Below, piece by piece: positions 41,288 to 48,994 of a DNA stretch of 64,000 bases. Source of the stretch: CAZMHL01 sp045605445 (GTDB lineage Bacteria > Bacillota > Clostridia > RGIG6154); the NCBI GenBank assembly GCA_045605445.1, contig JAZUPZ010000024.1, positions 1 to 64,000 of the forward strand, read 5' to 3'. The notes below the pieces were generated by a model. That model saw only the letters and a list, made by a program, of their open reading frames with translations, searched no databases and was not told the origin of the DNA. The translations under genes and the position numbers were made by a program. The first letter of the stretch is position 1; each line of letters begins with the position of its first letter.

Positions 41288-42424
41288 TTATTTAACGATT
41301 TTGCCGTCGAGGATAACATTTACTACATTTGTCAGTGAAACCAGAATATCTCCGTCAGTAATTACAAGGTCGGCATCTTTGCCAACTTCAATTGAGCCTA
41401 CTCTGTCTTCAATTCCAAGCTGCTTTGCCGGATTTATTGTTATCGCCTTTAAAGCTTCAAAGGCATCCATTCCGTGTTTCACCGCAAGACCTGCACAAAC
41501 GGGCAGATGTTCAAGCTGGGTAACGGGAGCGTCGGTTGTAATGCTTACTGTTACTCCTGCCTTTGAAAGAATCCCCGGGGTTTCAAAGGTTTTGTTTGCA
41601 AGCTCCGGCTTGCTTGAGTTACACATTGAAGGACCTATTGCAACGGGAACGTTTGCTCTTTTCAGTTCTTCAACAATTAAGTGTCCTTCGGTGCAATGGT
41701 CAATTGTAAGCTTAACGTCAAATTCCTTTGCAATTCTTATAGCTGTGCAGATGTCATCTGCTCTGTGAGCATGAGCCTTAAGAGGAATTTCCTTTTTCAT
41801 TACGGGAATCATTCCCTCAAGCTTCATATCAAATTTAGGCATTTTTGAAGCATCGCCCTTTGCTGCCTCTTTTTTTTCAAGATAATCTCTTGCATTGAAA
41901 AGAAGCTCTCTGAGCTTTGCGGCAGTTGTCATTCTTGAAGCATCAGACTTTGAGCCATAAATAGTCTTTGGATTTTCACCAAAGGCGCATTTCATTGCAA
42001 CCTTTTCTTTTATAATCATATCGTCAACGCAGGTGCCCTGAGTTTTTACTGACATGAAAGTACCGCCTACAATGTTGGCACTTCCCGGCCCTACACCGAT
42101 TGTGGTAATACCTGCTTCAAGGGCTCTTTTTAACAAAGGATTAAAAGGATTGAAACCGTCGATTGCTCTTAAGTGAGGTGTTAAGATATCATTCTTTTCG
42201 TTTATGTCTCCGTTGCCTTTATAGGTTGCAAACTGATTGAGACCAACATGACAATGAGCCTCAACAAGACCGGGATAAACATCTCTGCCCTCTGCATCAA
42301 GCACTTCGCCCTCGGCTTTAATGTCCTTTTCAATTGCTTTAATTTTGCCGTCTTCAATTAAAATGTCGGCAATAAAAGGTTCCTTTTCAACCGCATTATG
42401 TATTTTTGCATTTTTAATAATTAT
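41288..42424 (-). CDS. Metal-dependent amidohydrolase (imidazolonepropionase-like)
   Basis: About 378 residues. The HxH metal site appears as EAHCHVG, later ligands as AHAHRADD, IDHCTEG and TTDAPVTQ, all typical of amidohydrolase superfamily TIM barrels; the C-terminus ends in GKDADLVITDGDIL and LDGKIVK. The ORF has no ATG/GTG/TTG upstream of codon GTG 42304, which is too late: in-frame residues IIIKNAKIHNAVEKEPFIAD before it match the usual N-terminus. An ATA codon (42422-42424) lies 8 bases after GGGAG at the expected start. It follows apgM by 17 bp. Substrate unknown. Confidence 0.82.
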   Translation of the reverse strand: MIIKNAKIHNAVEKEPFIADILIEDGKIKAIEKDIKAEGEVLDAEGRDVYPGLVEAHCHVGLNQFATYKGNGDINEKNDILTPHLRAIDGFNPFNPLLKRALEAGITTIGVGPGSANIVGGTFMSVKTQGTCVDDMIIKEKVAMKCAFGENPKTIYGSKSDASRMTTAAKLRELLFNARDYLEKKEAAKGDASKMPKFDMKLEGMIPVMKKEIPLKAHAHRADDICTAIRIAKEFDVKLTIDHCTEGHLIVEELKRANVPVAIGPSMCNSSKPELANKTFETPGILSKAGVTVSITTDAPVTQLEHLPVCAGLAVKHGMDAFEALKAITINPAKQLGIEDRVGSIEVGKDADLVITDGDILVSLTNVVNVILDGKIVK

Positions 42425-42441
42425 TTTACCATCTCCCTTTT

Positions 42442-43647
42442 TTATTCTTTTATAAATTTACCCATTAACAAGCATGCTTTTTCTTCGAAAATTCCCGTTT
42501 TTGCACATTCCTTTTCGCAGTATTTATCTACTCCCGCCTCTTCCCTTCTGCTGTCATAAATAATGAAAGGAACAGGATCCATAACGTGGGTTTTAACCTT
42601 TAAAGGGGTTGGATGGTCGGGCATTACAAGAACTTTGTAATCCTCACCGGTTTTTTCCATATAGGAAAGAATAGGTCCTACGATTTTTTCGTCAATAAGC
42701 TCAATTGAAAGAACCTTGTTTTCAAGCTCGCCTCTGTGACCGCACTCGTCGGGAGCTTCAAGGTGAACATAAATAAAATCGTTATTTTCAAGAAGCTTTA
42801 TTGCAGCCTCTGCCTTGCCTTCGAAATTTGTATCAACATTGCCCGTTGCACCTTCAACGTCGACAGATTCAAGGCCTGCAGAAATTGCAATACCTTTTAT
42901 AAGGTCAACTGCGGAAACAACGCCGCCTTTAACAGAGTAAAGGCTTTCAAAGGAGGGCAATACAGCCTTGCTTCCCTCTCCCCATATCCAGATGCTGTTT
43001 GCAGGGTTAAGTCCCTTTTTCTTTCTTTCAACATTCACGGGGTGGTTCTTTAAAATTTCGTTGCTCTTCTTCATAAATTCAAGAAGCTTTTCCGAGTTTT
43101 CTCCGCTCGGGAGATACTCTGTTACTTTTCTCCCTGAGATATCGTGAGGCGGAGTAAGGGTCATTGTAAGCTTTCCGTTTTTCTGAACAAGAATGTGTCT
43201 GTAAGAAAAGCCGGTATAAAAGCTGTAAACATCGTCTTTAAGCTCTTTATTAAGGGTTTTTATAAGCTCGTCTGCCTCTTTGGTTGAAATTTCTCCCGCA
43301 GAGTAGTCTACCATTGTTTTTTCTTCGTAATTTTCCTCTTCGGAAAGGGTTACAAAGTTTGTTCTGAAGGTTATATCGGTATCTTCAAGCTTAACGCCAA
43401 CGGAAACTGCCTCTAAAGGAGAACGTCCCGTGTAATACTTAGTAGGGTCATAGCCCATAACGGAAAGGTTTGCCGTATCAGAGCCGGGCTTCATTCCGTC
43501 GGGCACAGTTTTTGCCATACCGCATATGCTCTTTTTTGCAAGGGCATCGATATTAGGCTTTTTTGCCACATCAAGAGGAGTTTTTCCGCCTAAGGCTTCA
43601 ACGTCCCAGTCAGCCATTCCGTCGCCAAGAATTGTTATGTACTTCAT
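42442..43647 (-). CDS. apgM: Cofactor-independent phosphoglycerate mutase, archaeal type (ApgM)
   Basis: 401 residues of the alkaline-phosphatase-like superfamily. Seen: MKYITILGDGMADW (metal Asp), GSDTANLSVMGYDP (nucleophile Ser region), HLEAPDECGHRGE and VMPDHPTPL (metal ligands). This subfamily is annotated as 2,3-bisphosphoglycerate-independent phosphoglycerate mutase and, in some bacteria, as a proposed homoserine kinase; the sequence alone does not decide. Followed closely by the amidohydrolase. Confidence 0.85.
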   Translation of the reverse strand: MKYITILGDGMADWDVEALGGKTPLDVAKKPNIDALAKKSICGMAKTVPDGMKPGSDTANLSVMGYDPTKYYTGRSPLEAVSVGVKLEDTDITFRTNFVTLSEEENYEEKTMVDYSAGEISTKEADELIKTLNKELKDDVYSFYTGFSYRHILVQKNGKLTMTLTPPHDISGRKVTEYLPSGENSEKLLEFMKKSNEILKNHPVNVERKKKGLNPANSIWIWGEGSKAVLPSFESLYSVKGGVVSAVDLIKGIAISAGLESVDVEGATGNVDTNFEGKAEAAIKLLENNDFIYVHLEAPDECGHRGELENKVLSIELIDEKIVGPILSYMEKTGEDYKVLVMPDHPTPLKVKTHVMDPVPFIIYDSRREEAGVDKYCEKECAKTGIFEEKACLLMGKFIKE

Positions 43648-43748
43648 AAAAAATCTATCCTTTCTGCATTATTAAATGCAATATAAAAATCATTACGCAG
43701 GTAAGGTCGTGGAAAATTTGTTTCAGATTGTGCATTTGTATGCCCGAA

Positions 43749-43775
43749 GTAGGGGCGGACGCCTCTGTCCGCCCG
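43749..43775. repeat. GC-rich hairpin repeat, copy 2
   Basis: Identical over 27 bp to 28237-28263; arms GGGCGGAC/GTCCGCCC. It lies between the start of apgM and the stop of yggS, preceded by TGCCCGAA as in GTAC-core elements. Confidence 0.75.
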
Positions 43776-43781
43776 TGTTTG

Positions 43782-44420
43782 TTAACGAAATAATTTTGAA
43801 CCAACACGAACCATTGTTGAACCGCATTTTACCGCCGTTTCATAGTCGGCACTCATTCCCATTGAAAGAACATCTCCTTCAATGAGATTTTTGCTTTTTA
43901 AATTTTCAAATATATCTTTAAGTAAGGTGAAATAAGGCGTTGCATCGTCGGTTATGGGAGCCATTCCCATTATTCCTTTTATTTTTATGTTTTTAAACTC
44001 TTTAAGCCCGTTTACAAAGGCTTCGGCATTATCAGGTTCAACGCCGAACCTGCCTTCAATGCCCGTTGAGTTTATCTGAACGAGGCAGTATGTCACAACC
44101 CCCTCTTTTTCAGAACGTTTGTTTATTTCCTTTGCAAGCTCAATTGAATCGAGCGAGTGAACAAGATGGGTTTTTCCTATGATATATTTAACCTTATTTG
44201 TCTGCAGATGCCCTATAAGATGCCACCTTATATCCTTTGGAAGGTTTTCCATTTTTTTAACCATATCCTGAACCTTGTTTTCGCCAAAGTCACGAAGGCC
44301 TGCGTTATACGCCTGCATAATTTCCTCTTCGGTATGATATTTGCTCACGGCAATCAAAGTTACGTTTTCGTTGAGATTTTTTTTAATTTCGGAAATATTT
44401 TTTTCAATGCTCAAGTTCAA
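43782..44420 (-). CDS. YggS-family PLP-binding protein
   Basis: 212 residues. The PLP lysine lies in VTLIAVSKYH (about residue 27), followed by GENKVQDM, WHLIGHLQTNK, and the C-terminal LSMGMSADYETAV and GSTMVRVGSKLF. YggS/PLPHP proteins maintain PLP homeostasis in the cytosol. In many Bacillota they lie near cell-division genes; here the next gene, divergently transcribed, is mreB. RBS AGGGGAGGTT. Confidence 0.93.
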   Translation of the reverse strand: MNLSIEKNISEIKKNLNENVTLIAVSKYHTEEEIMQAYNAGLRDFGENKVQDMVKKMENLPKDIRWHLIGHLQTNKVKYIIGKTHLVHSLDSIELAKEINKRSEKEGVVTYCLVQINSTGIEGRFGVEPDNAEAFVNGLKEFKNIKIKGIMGMAPITDDATPYFTLLKDIFENLKSKNLIEGDVLSMGMSADYETAVKCGSTMVRVGSKLFR

Positions 44421-44515
44421 AACCTCCCCTGTATTTGTTAATTATACCATTATGTAGTTCAAAAATCAACTCATTTCTTTATAAAGATACCATATGTTGT
44501 AACAGGCGAAAAGAC

Positions 44516-44544
44516 TTGATTTTTTTGCAGATTTAGTGTAGAAT
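44516..44544 (+). promoter_or_regulatory. Promoter of mreB
   Basis: -35 TTGATT (44516-44521), 17-bp spacer, -10 TAGAAT (44539-44544). Confidence 0.7.
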
Positions 44545-44592
44545 ATAAGTTACTGTCTACGGAAAATGAAAATATAAGAAAGGATGAAAATA

Positions 44593-45633
44593 ATGTTGGA
44601 TTTTTTCAAAAGAATGTTCGGATTCGGAACTGATATCGGCATTGATCTGGGAACTGCAACGGTTCTTGTTTACGTTAAGGATAAGGGCATTGTTATAAGA
44701 GAACCTTCTGTTGTTGCTATTGACAAAACAACAGGTCAGGTTATTAAAGTTGGCGTTGAAGCTCAGGAAATGCTCGGCAGAACCCCGGGCAACATCGTTG
44801 CAATACGTCCTCTTCGTGAAGGCGTTATTTCTGACTATGAAACAACAGAAAAAATGCTTAAATATTTCCTGTCAAAGGTTAATGCTTCAAAGCTTTTCAA
44901 GCCCCGTGTTATCGTTTGCGTTCCAAGCGGCGTAACGGAGGTTGAACAGAGAGCAGTTATCGATGCTACAATTCACGCAGGCGCAAGAACTGTTCATATT
45001 ATCGAAGAGCCTATCGCTGCTGCAATCGGCGCAGGTATTGAAATTGAAAAGCCTTACGGCTCAATGGTCGTTGATATCGGCGGCGGCACAACCGACATTG
45101 CTGTTATTTCCCTCGGCGGAATAGTTGCAAGCGAATCAATTAAGGTTGGCGGCGACAAGTTTGACGAAGCAATTGTTAAATATGTTAAAAAGAAATATAA
45201 TGTTGCAATTGGCGAAAGAACCGCAGAAGAAATTAAAATTCAGGTTGGAAGCGTTTACTACAGAGATCAGGTTGTAAGCTGTTCCGTTAAAGGACGAAGC
45301 CTTATTTCAGGCCTTCCCCAGACTATTACAATTTCATCTGAGGAAACCTTTGAAGCCCTTGAAGAGCCCGTTTCACAGATTTGCGAAACAATTCACGGCG
45401 TTATGGAGCAAACCCCTCCGGAGCTTATCGGCGATATTTCCACAAGAGGTATTATCTTAACCGGTGGCGGAGCTCTTATTTACGGACTGGACAAGCTCCT
45501 TCAGAGAGAAACAGGAATTAAGGTTGAAGTTGCAAACGACGCTGTTTCCTGCGTTGCTCTGGGCACGGGTACTGCCCTTGCTCATATTGAAGACCTTGGC
45601 TCTCTTGCCAAAACAAGATATCAGAGAGGTTAA
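44593..45633 (+). CDS. Rod-shape protein MreB/Mbl
   Basis: About 346 residues, actin fold. Phosphate 1 motif DIGIDLGTATVLVYVKDKG, phosphate 2 DIGGGTTDIAVISLGG and adenosine motif TGGGALIYGLDKLL are present. It polymerises under the membrane and guides cell-wall synthesis; the absence of mreC/mreD next to it fits the Mbl/MreBH type. I start at ATG 44593 because GAAAGGATG serves as its ribosome site; the ATG at 44584 lies inside that site. The S6 operon follows with its own promoter. Confidence 0.93.
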   Translation: MLDFFKRMFGFGTDIGIDLGTATVLVYVKDKGIVIREPSVVAIDKTTGQVIKVGVEAQEMLGRTPGNIVAIRPLREGVISDYETTEKMLKYFLSKVNASKLFKPRVIVCVPSGVTEVEQRAVIDATIHAGARTVHIIEEPIAAAIGAGIEIEKPYGSMVVDIGGGTTDIAVISLGGIVASESIKVGGDKFDEAIVKYVKKKYNVAIGERTAEEIKIQVGSVYYRDQVVSCSVKGRSLISGLPQTITISSEETFEALEEPVSQICETIHGVMEQTPPELIGDISTRGIILTGGGALIYGLDKLLQRETGIKVEVANDAVSCVALGTGTALAHIEDLGSLAKTRYQRG

Positions 45634-45655
45634 TTTCGTCAAAGAAAATTAACTC

Positions 45656-45684
45656 TTGACAAAAAATGTAATTTCAGCTATAAT
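45656..45684 (+). promoter_or_regulatory. Promoter of the rpsF-ssb-rpsR operon
   Basis: -35 TTGACA (45656-45661), 17-bp spacer, -10 TATAAT (45679-45684), both perfect. Confidence 0.92.
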
Positions 45685-45689
45685 TATAT

Positions 45690-45735
45690 GGTTGAATTTA
45701 TATTCAATATCCTTACCTGTATATAAGGTACAGGT
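45690..45735 (+). promoter_or_regulatory. Structured leader of rpsF
   Basis: The 5' leader contains TTGAA/TTCAA and then CCTTA followed by the hairpin ACCTGTA/TACAGGT, whose loop TATAAGG can pair with the preceding CCTTA, giving a pseudoknot-like fold. rpsF leaders of bacteria are often autoregulated by S6-S18; the known CCG-bulge motif is not obvious here, so this is only a candidate. Confidence 0.45.
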
Positions 45736-45762
45736 CAAAAGTCCAAAGGGAGGTGTAAAGAA

Positions 45763-46059
45763 ATGGTTAAAATTAACAAGTATGAAACAATATTTATTAT
45801 TGATTCAACAAAGACTGAAGAACAGATTGCAGCCTTAACTGAAAAATTCAAATCATTGATTTCCGCTTCAGGTGAAATCGTAAAGGTTGACGAATGGGGC
45901 AAAAGAAGACTTGCTTACCCAATCAACGATTTAACTGAAGGTTACTATGTTTTGGTTGAATTCACAGCTGCTCCTGAATTCCCGGCTGAACTTAACAGAC
46001 AGTTCAAGATTACAGACGGAATTCTCAGATACATTGTTATCAACAAGGAAGAGAAATAA
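45763..46059 (+). CDS. rpsF: 30S ribosomal protein S6
   Basis: 98 residues. Starts KINKYETIFIIDSTKTEEQI and contains VKVDEWGKRRLAYPINDLTE and GYYVLVEF, which is diagnostic for S6. It binds 16S rRNA with S18 on the platform of the small subunit. First gene of the classic rpsF-ssb-rpsR operon with GGGAGGTG as ribosome site; spacing to ssb is 18 bp. Confidence 0.98.
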   Translation: MVKINKYETIFIIDSTKTEEQIAALTEKFKSLISASGEIVKVDEWGKRRLAYPINDLTEGYYVLVEFTAAPEFPAELNRQFKITDGILRYIVINKEEK

Positions 46060-46077
46060 GAAAGGTAAGGTGTTATT

Positions 46078-46521
46078 ATGCTTAATAAAGTAGTTTTAAT
46101 GGGCAGATTAACAAGAGATCCCGAATTGAGATACACTCCTTCAAACGTTGCGGTTGCAACCTTTTCTCTTGCCGTTGACAGAAACTATGCAAGAGCAGGT
46201 GAACAGCGTCAGACTGATTTTATCAATATTGTCGCTTGGAGAACCACAGCAGAGTTTGTTGCCAAGTATTTCACAAAAGGACAGCTTGTGGCACTTTGCG
46301 GAAAATTACAGACCAGAACATGGGATGATGCAGAGGGTAAAAAACGTTATGTGACAGAAGTTGTTGCAGACGAAGTATTCTTTGCAGAAGGAAAAAGGGA
46401 CGGTTCAGCTCCTGCAGCTCAGAGCTATACAACAGCTCCGCAGGCTCAGCAGACGGCCCCACAGGCAGAATCTAACGACGATTTCGCTATTATGCCTGAT
46501 GACGATGATTTACCATTTTAA
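46078..46521 (+). CDS. ssb: Single-stranded DNA-binding protein
   Basis: 147 residues. N-terminal OB fold (LNKVVLMGRLTRDPELRYTP, DFINIVAWRTTAEFVAKYF), then a Gln/Ala/Pro-rich linker and the acidic C-terminal tip DDDDLPF used to recruit partner proteins. Middle gene of the S6-S18 operon, linking ribosome synthesis to replication and repair. RBS AAAGGTAAGGTG. Confidence 0.98.
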   Translation: MLNKVVLMGRLTRDPELRYTPSNVAVATFSLAVDRNYARAGEQRQTDFINIVAWRTTAEFVAKYFTKGQLVALCGKLQTRTWDDAEGKKRYVTEVVADEVFFAEGKRDGSAPAAQSYTTAPQAQQTAPQAESNDDFAIMPDDDDLPF

Positions 46522-46537
46522 ACAGGAGGTGTAGTAA

Positions 46538-46789
46538 ATGTCAGAAGTTAAAGAATATAAAGATAAGATCAGAATGAGAAAACCTAAGAAAAAGGTTTGT
46601 CAGTTCTGTCAGGATAAAGTTCAGCTTATTGACTATAAAGATACAATGAAACTTAAGAGATTTGTTTCTGAAAGATCTAAAATTCTTCCAAGAAGAATTA
46701 CAGGTACTTGTGCAAAGCACCAGAGACAGCTCACAGAAGCTATTAAGAGAGCAAGACATATCGCGCTTCTCCCTTACAGCAACGATTGA
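46538..46789 (+). CDS. rpsR: 30S ribosomal protein S18
   Basis: 83 residues. KKVCQFCQDK (a CxxC, so probably a zinc-binding C+ form, although later cysteines are limited to one), then YKDTMKLKRFVSERSKILPR and GTCAKHQRQLTEAIKRARHI. S18 binds S6 and 16S rRNA. RBS AGGAGGTG. Operon ends with a strong terminator. Confidence 0.98.
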   Translation: MSEVKEYKDKIRMRKPKKKVCQFCQDKVQLIDYKDTMKLKRFVSERSKILPRRITGTCAKHQRQLTEAIKRARHIALLPYSND

Positions 46790-46795
46790 TTTTTA

Positions 46796-46826
46796 AAAAG
46801 CATCCGAAACGGATGCTTTTTTTAGT
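46796..46826 (+). terminator. Terminator of the rpsF operon
   Basis: Arms AAAAGCATCC/GGATGCTTTT with loop GAAAC and T-tail. A second hairpin, CAAAGCCG/CGGCTTTG with TTTTT, follows at about 46863-46886, after a TAATAG-type A+T-rich spacer. Confidence 0.92.
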
Positions 46827-46941
46827 TAATAGATAAGAGATAATAGTTAATAGAAATTGAACAAAGCCGAAACGGCTTTGTTTTTATTGCAATTTACGTA
46901 TTTTTGTAGTATCATTATATACATAAAGTGAGGTACATAAA

Positions 46942-47853
46942 ATGAAAAAAACTATTTCAATGGTTTACAGGCTGGCGTACATATTTTTCTTTTTGCTTGC
47001 CCTGTTCACAAAAATGAATTTCGATATTTCAAAGGTTGACATTGTTCTTTATTCCTTTGCTCTTATTACCGACACTGTTTCGGCTATTGCAATGCTTTTT
47101 TATGTTATAATGAGCATTAAGGGCAAGCCCGACGGCTTTATTACAAAAATAAAGCTTATTGCCGCCTTTTTATCTTTGGTGCTTTTAATTATGAACTACA
47201 ACAGCATTTTAGGCAATGTTAACGTTGAGTGGATTTTAAACTGTCTGCTTCCTCTTATGCTTTTGCTTGACTATATTTTGTTCGATGCCAAAGCAAAGCT
47301 TATAAAGCAAACCTCAACTCTTTTCAAGGCTCTTTTCATTGCCCTTGGTGCTTTTGCCTTTTACAAAAAATTCGGACTTGATATTTCAGCTTTTATAAAG
47401 GGGCTTACAAGCTTTTCAAATCTTGTAACCTTTGCCGCAATTCTTTATATGCTTTTATCTTTTATTTATCTTATTTTCAGCGGCTCCTACAAAGCAAACT
47501 TCAAAAATGCGGAATTTGAAGCAATTCTTATTACCGCTCTGGTTACAAACTTTGTTCTTTTTAAGTTTTCGGGCTACAATATCGTGAAAACCGATTTTCC
47601 AAACGTTATTATTCATTATATTCTGCCCCTTATGCTGATTGTAAACTTTATTTTCTTTACTCCAAAATCGGCAATCCCCGGCTGGAAGCCGATTATATGG
47701 ACGTTGATTGTAATTGCAATTTTTATAATAGAGTTTGTTTTCAATACAAATATCGGCTATTTTAAAAACATAACAAACCTGCTTATTTATAACCTTGCAA
47801 CTCCCCTTCTTTCAGCCTACGGAGTGTATTTTATAAATCTAGTTAAAAGATAA
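46942..47853 (+). CDS. Membrane protein, Pr6Pr-like
   Basis: 303 residues with eight to nine hydrophobic segments. Two halves resemble each other: ILNCLLPLMLLLDYILFD (about residue 92) and IIHYILPLMLIVNFIFF (about residue 226), each followed by a Lys-rich loop. The HY-LP-L-x-D/N-x-F pattern is like that of Pr6Pr (FAR-17a/AIG1-like) membrane proteins; function unknown. RBS AAGTGAGGT. A terminator follows at about 47871. Confidence 0.65.
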   Translation: MKKTISMVYRLAYIFFFLLALFTKMNFDISKVDIVLYSFALITDTVSAIAMLFYVIMSIKGKPDGFITKIKLIAAFLSLVLLIMNYNSILGNVNVEWILNCLLPLMLLLDYILFDAKAKLIKQTSTLFKALFIALGAFAFYKKFGLDISAFIKGLTSFSNLVTFAAILYMLLSFIYLIFSGSYKANFKNAEFEAILITALVTNFVLFKFSGYNIVKTDFPNVIIHYILPLMLIVNFIFFTPKSAIPGWKPIIWTLIVIAIFIIEFVFNTNIGYFKNITNLLIYNLATPLLSAYGVYFINLVKR

Positions 47854-47870
47854 TAGTTAATAGAAAATGT

Positions 47871-47900
47871 ACAAAGCCGACCGTAAAGGTCGGCTTTGTT
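47871..47900 (+). terminator. Terminator after the Pr6Pr-like gene
   Basis: Arms CAAAGCCGACC/GGTCGGCTTTG with GTAAA loop and TTTTTATT tail, preceded by TAATAGTTAATAG. Confidence 0.88.
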
Positions 47901-47954
47901 TTTATTTATAATCCAAGCAACTGCTTTTTCTTTGCAGATTATTTGCTTTTATTT

Positions 47955-48001
47955 TACACCACTTCTGGTGTATTGTCAATACATCTGATTGAGTGTATGA
48001 T
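47955..48001 (+). promoter_or_regulatory. Promoter and candidate operator of the XRE regulator
   Basis: -35 TTGTCA (47973-47978), 17-bp spacer, -10 TATGAT (47996-48001). Two inverted repeats touch it: TACACCA/TGGTGTA (47955-47972) just upstream of -35, and ATACA/TGTAT inside the spacer. Likely autoregulation by the HTH protein. Confidence 0.65.
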
Positions 48002-48023
48002 AAACTTTTTTTGAGGTGGTTGG

Positions 48024-48239
48024 ATGAAAACCTGGGTTGAAAGATTAAGGGAATTAAGAGAAGATAATGACTTAAAGCAAAAGGATGTTGCAGACGTTTT
48101 AAATACTACTCAGCAGGTTTATTCAAGATACGAAAAAGGAACAAACGAAATTCCCGTTCACCACGTTATAACCCTTTCAAGATTTTACAAAGTGAGCTGC
48201 GACTACATTTTAGGAGAAACCGATAATCCGCAAAAATAA
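48024..48239 (+). CDS. XRE-family HTH transcriptional regulator
   Basis: 71 residues composed of almost nothing but one Cro/cI HTH: LRELREDNDLKQKDVADVLN followed by TTQQVYSRYEKGTNEIPVHH and a CDYILGETDN end. Such one-domain repressors often regulate themselves and neighbouring genes. RBS TGAGGTGGT. A hairpin terminator (48246-48275) follows. Confidence 0.92.
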   Translation: MKTWVERLRELREDNDLKQKDVADVLNTTQQVYSRYEKGTNEIPVHHVITLSRFYKVSCDYILGETDNPQK

Positions 48240-48245
48240 CTCAAA

Positions 48246-48275
48246 AAGAACTCATACAAAAGTATGAGTTCTTTC
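48246..48275 (+). terminator. Terminator after the XRE gene
   Basis: Arms AAGAACTCATAC/GTATGAGTTCTT, loop AAAA, then TTCTTATTTTG. Confidence 0.85.
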
Positions 48276-48295
48276 TTATTTTGTTAACAATTATG

Positions 48296-48423
48296 GAAAA
48301 TACTAAAAATGTTCGCAGGCAAGGCGCGGTGAGGAAGACAGTACTTGGTGTACGGCAACGAGCCGCAACACGGCAAGCAAGCCCCTTAAACGGGCTTGCG
48401 GTGCGGGCATTTTTAATATTTTC
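48296..48423. repeat. GTAC-core structured element A
   Basis: Ends GAAAATA.../...TATTTTC; inner parts: arms GCCCGCA/TGCGAAC-like, a hairpin GCAAGCCC/GGGCTTGC, stem GCGG/CCGC enclosing the core GTACttggtGTAC and the phrase GAGGAAGACA. Close relative of 57718-57819. It overlaps the 3' end of the GreA-like gene (stop at 48413). Confidence 0.75.
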
Positions 48424-48916
48424 TAATGGGCAGCGATGCGTCATCTGTGCCCTTCTCTATTCTAACAATCTTTATGTAATAACTGTAATCATCGCTGACC
48501 TTTATCAGCACTCTGTCGCCCTCTTTATGCTTTAAAAGGGCTCTGCCCATGGGTGATTCAAGGCTTATTAAATTCTTTAAAACGTCTTGCCTTGTGTTGG
48601 TTACAATTGTGTAGGTTTCTTCCTCGTTGTCCTCTTCTATAAAAACGGTAACCTTATCGAAAATGCCCACCTCGTCTTCTTTCGATTCGGCATCGATTAT
48701 TATGGCGGTATTTATCATTCTTTTTAAATGTCTTATTCTGCTTTCGTTAAGGTTCTTTTCCCTTTTTGCAATTTTATATTCATCGTTTTCACTTAAATCA
48801 CCAAAGGCTCTTGCAACCTTAACCTCTTCAAGAAGCTTCGGGCGGAGGGTAACCTCTCTGTAGTCAATTTCCTCCTGCATTTTCTTTATATCAACCTTTG
48901 TAAGTTTATTGTGCAT
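48413..48916 (-). CDS. GreA/GreB-family transcription elongation factor
   Basis: 167 residues. N-terminal coiled-coil with the tip motif GDLSENDEYKIAKREKN (acidic residues that act in the RNA polymerase secondary channel) and a C-terminal FKBP-like domain with SLESPMGRALLKHKEGDRV. GreA factors rescue backtracked polymerase by stimulating transcript cleavage. A second GreA elsewhere in the genome is likely because this copy diverges at the start (MHNKLTKVDIKKMQEEIDYR). The last codons overlap the GTAC-core element A. Confidence 0.88.
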   Translation of the reverse strand: MHNKLTKVDIKKMQEEIDYREVTLRPKLLEEVKVARAFGDLSENDEYKIAKREKNLNESRIRHLKRMINTAIIIDAESKEDEVGIFDKVTVFIEEDNEEETYTIVTNTRQDVLKNLISLESPMGRALLKHKEGDRVLIKVSDDYSYYIKIVRIEKGTDDASLPIRKY

Positions 48917-48961
48917 ATCAGTTTACCTCGCTTTTACCCATTATACCAAAAACAAAGTGAA

Positions 48962-48990
48962 AAAACAACGGGAAATTTCCCGTTGTTTTT
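48962..48990 (-). terminator. Terminator after the propeller protein gene
   Basis: Arms AAACAACGGG/CCCGTTGTTT with AAATTT loop and T-run on the minus strand, just after the stop codon. Confidence 0.9.
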
Positions 48991-48994
48991 AATT

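Noticed and set aside
48281..48535. 84-codon ORF overlapping element A and the GreA-like gene
   Set aside because: Runs through a structured palindrome and antisense to GreA; no RBS.
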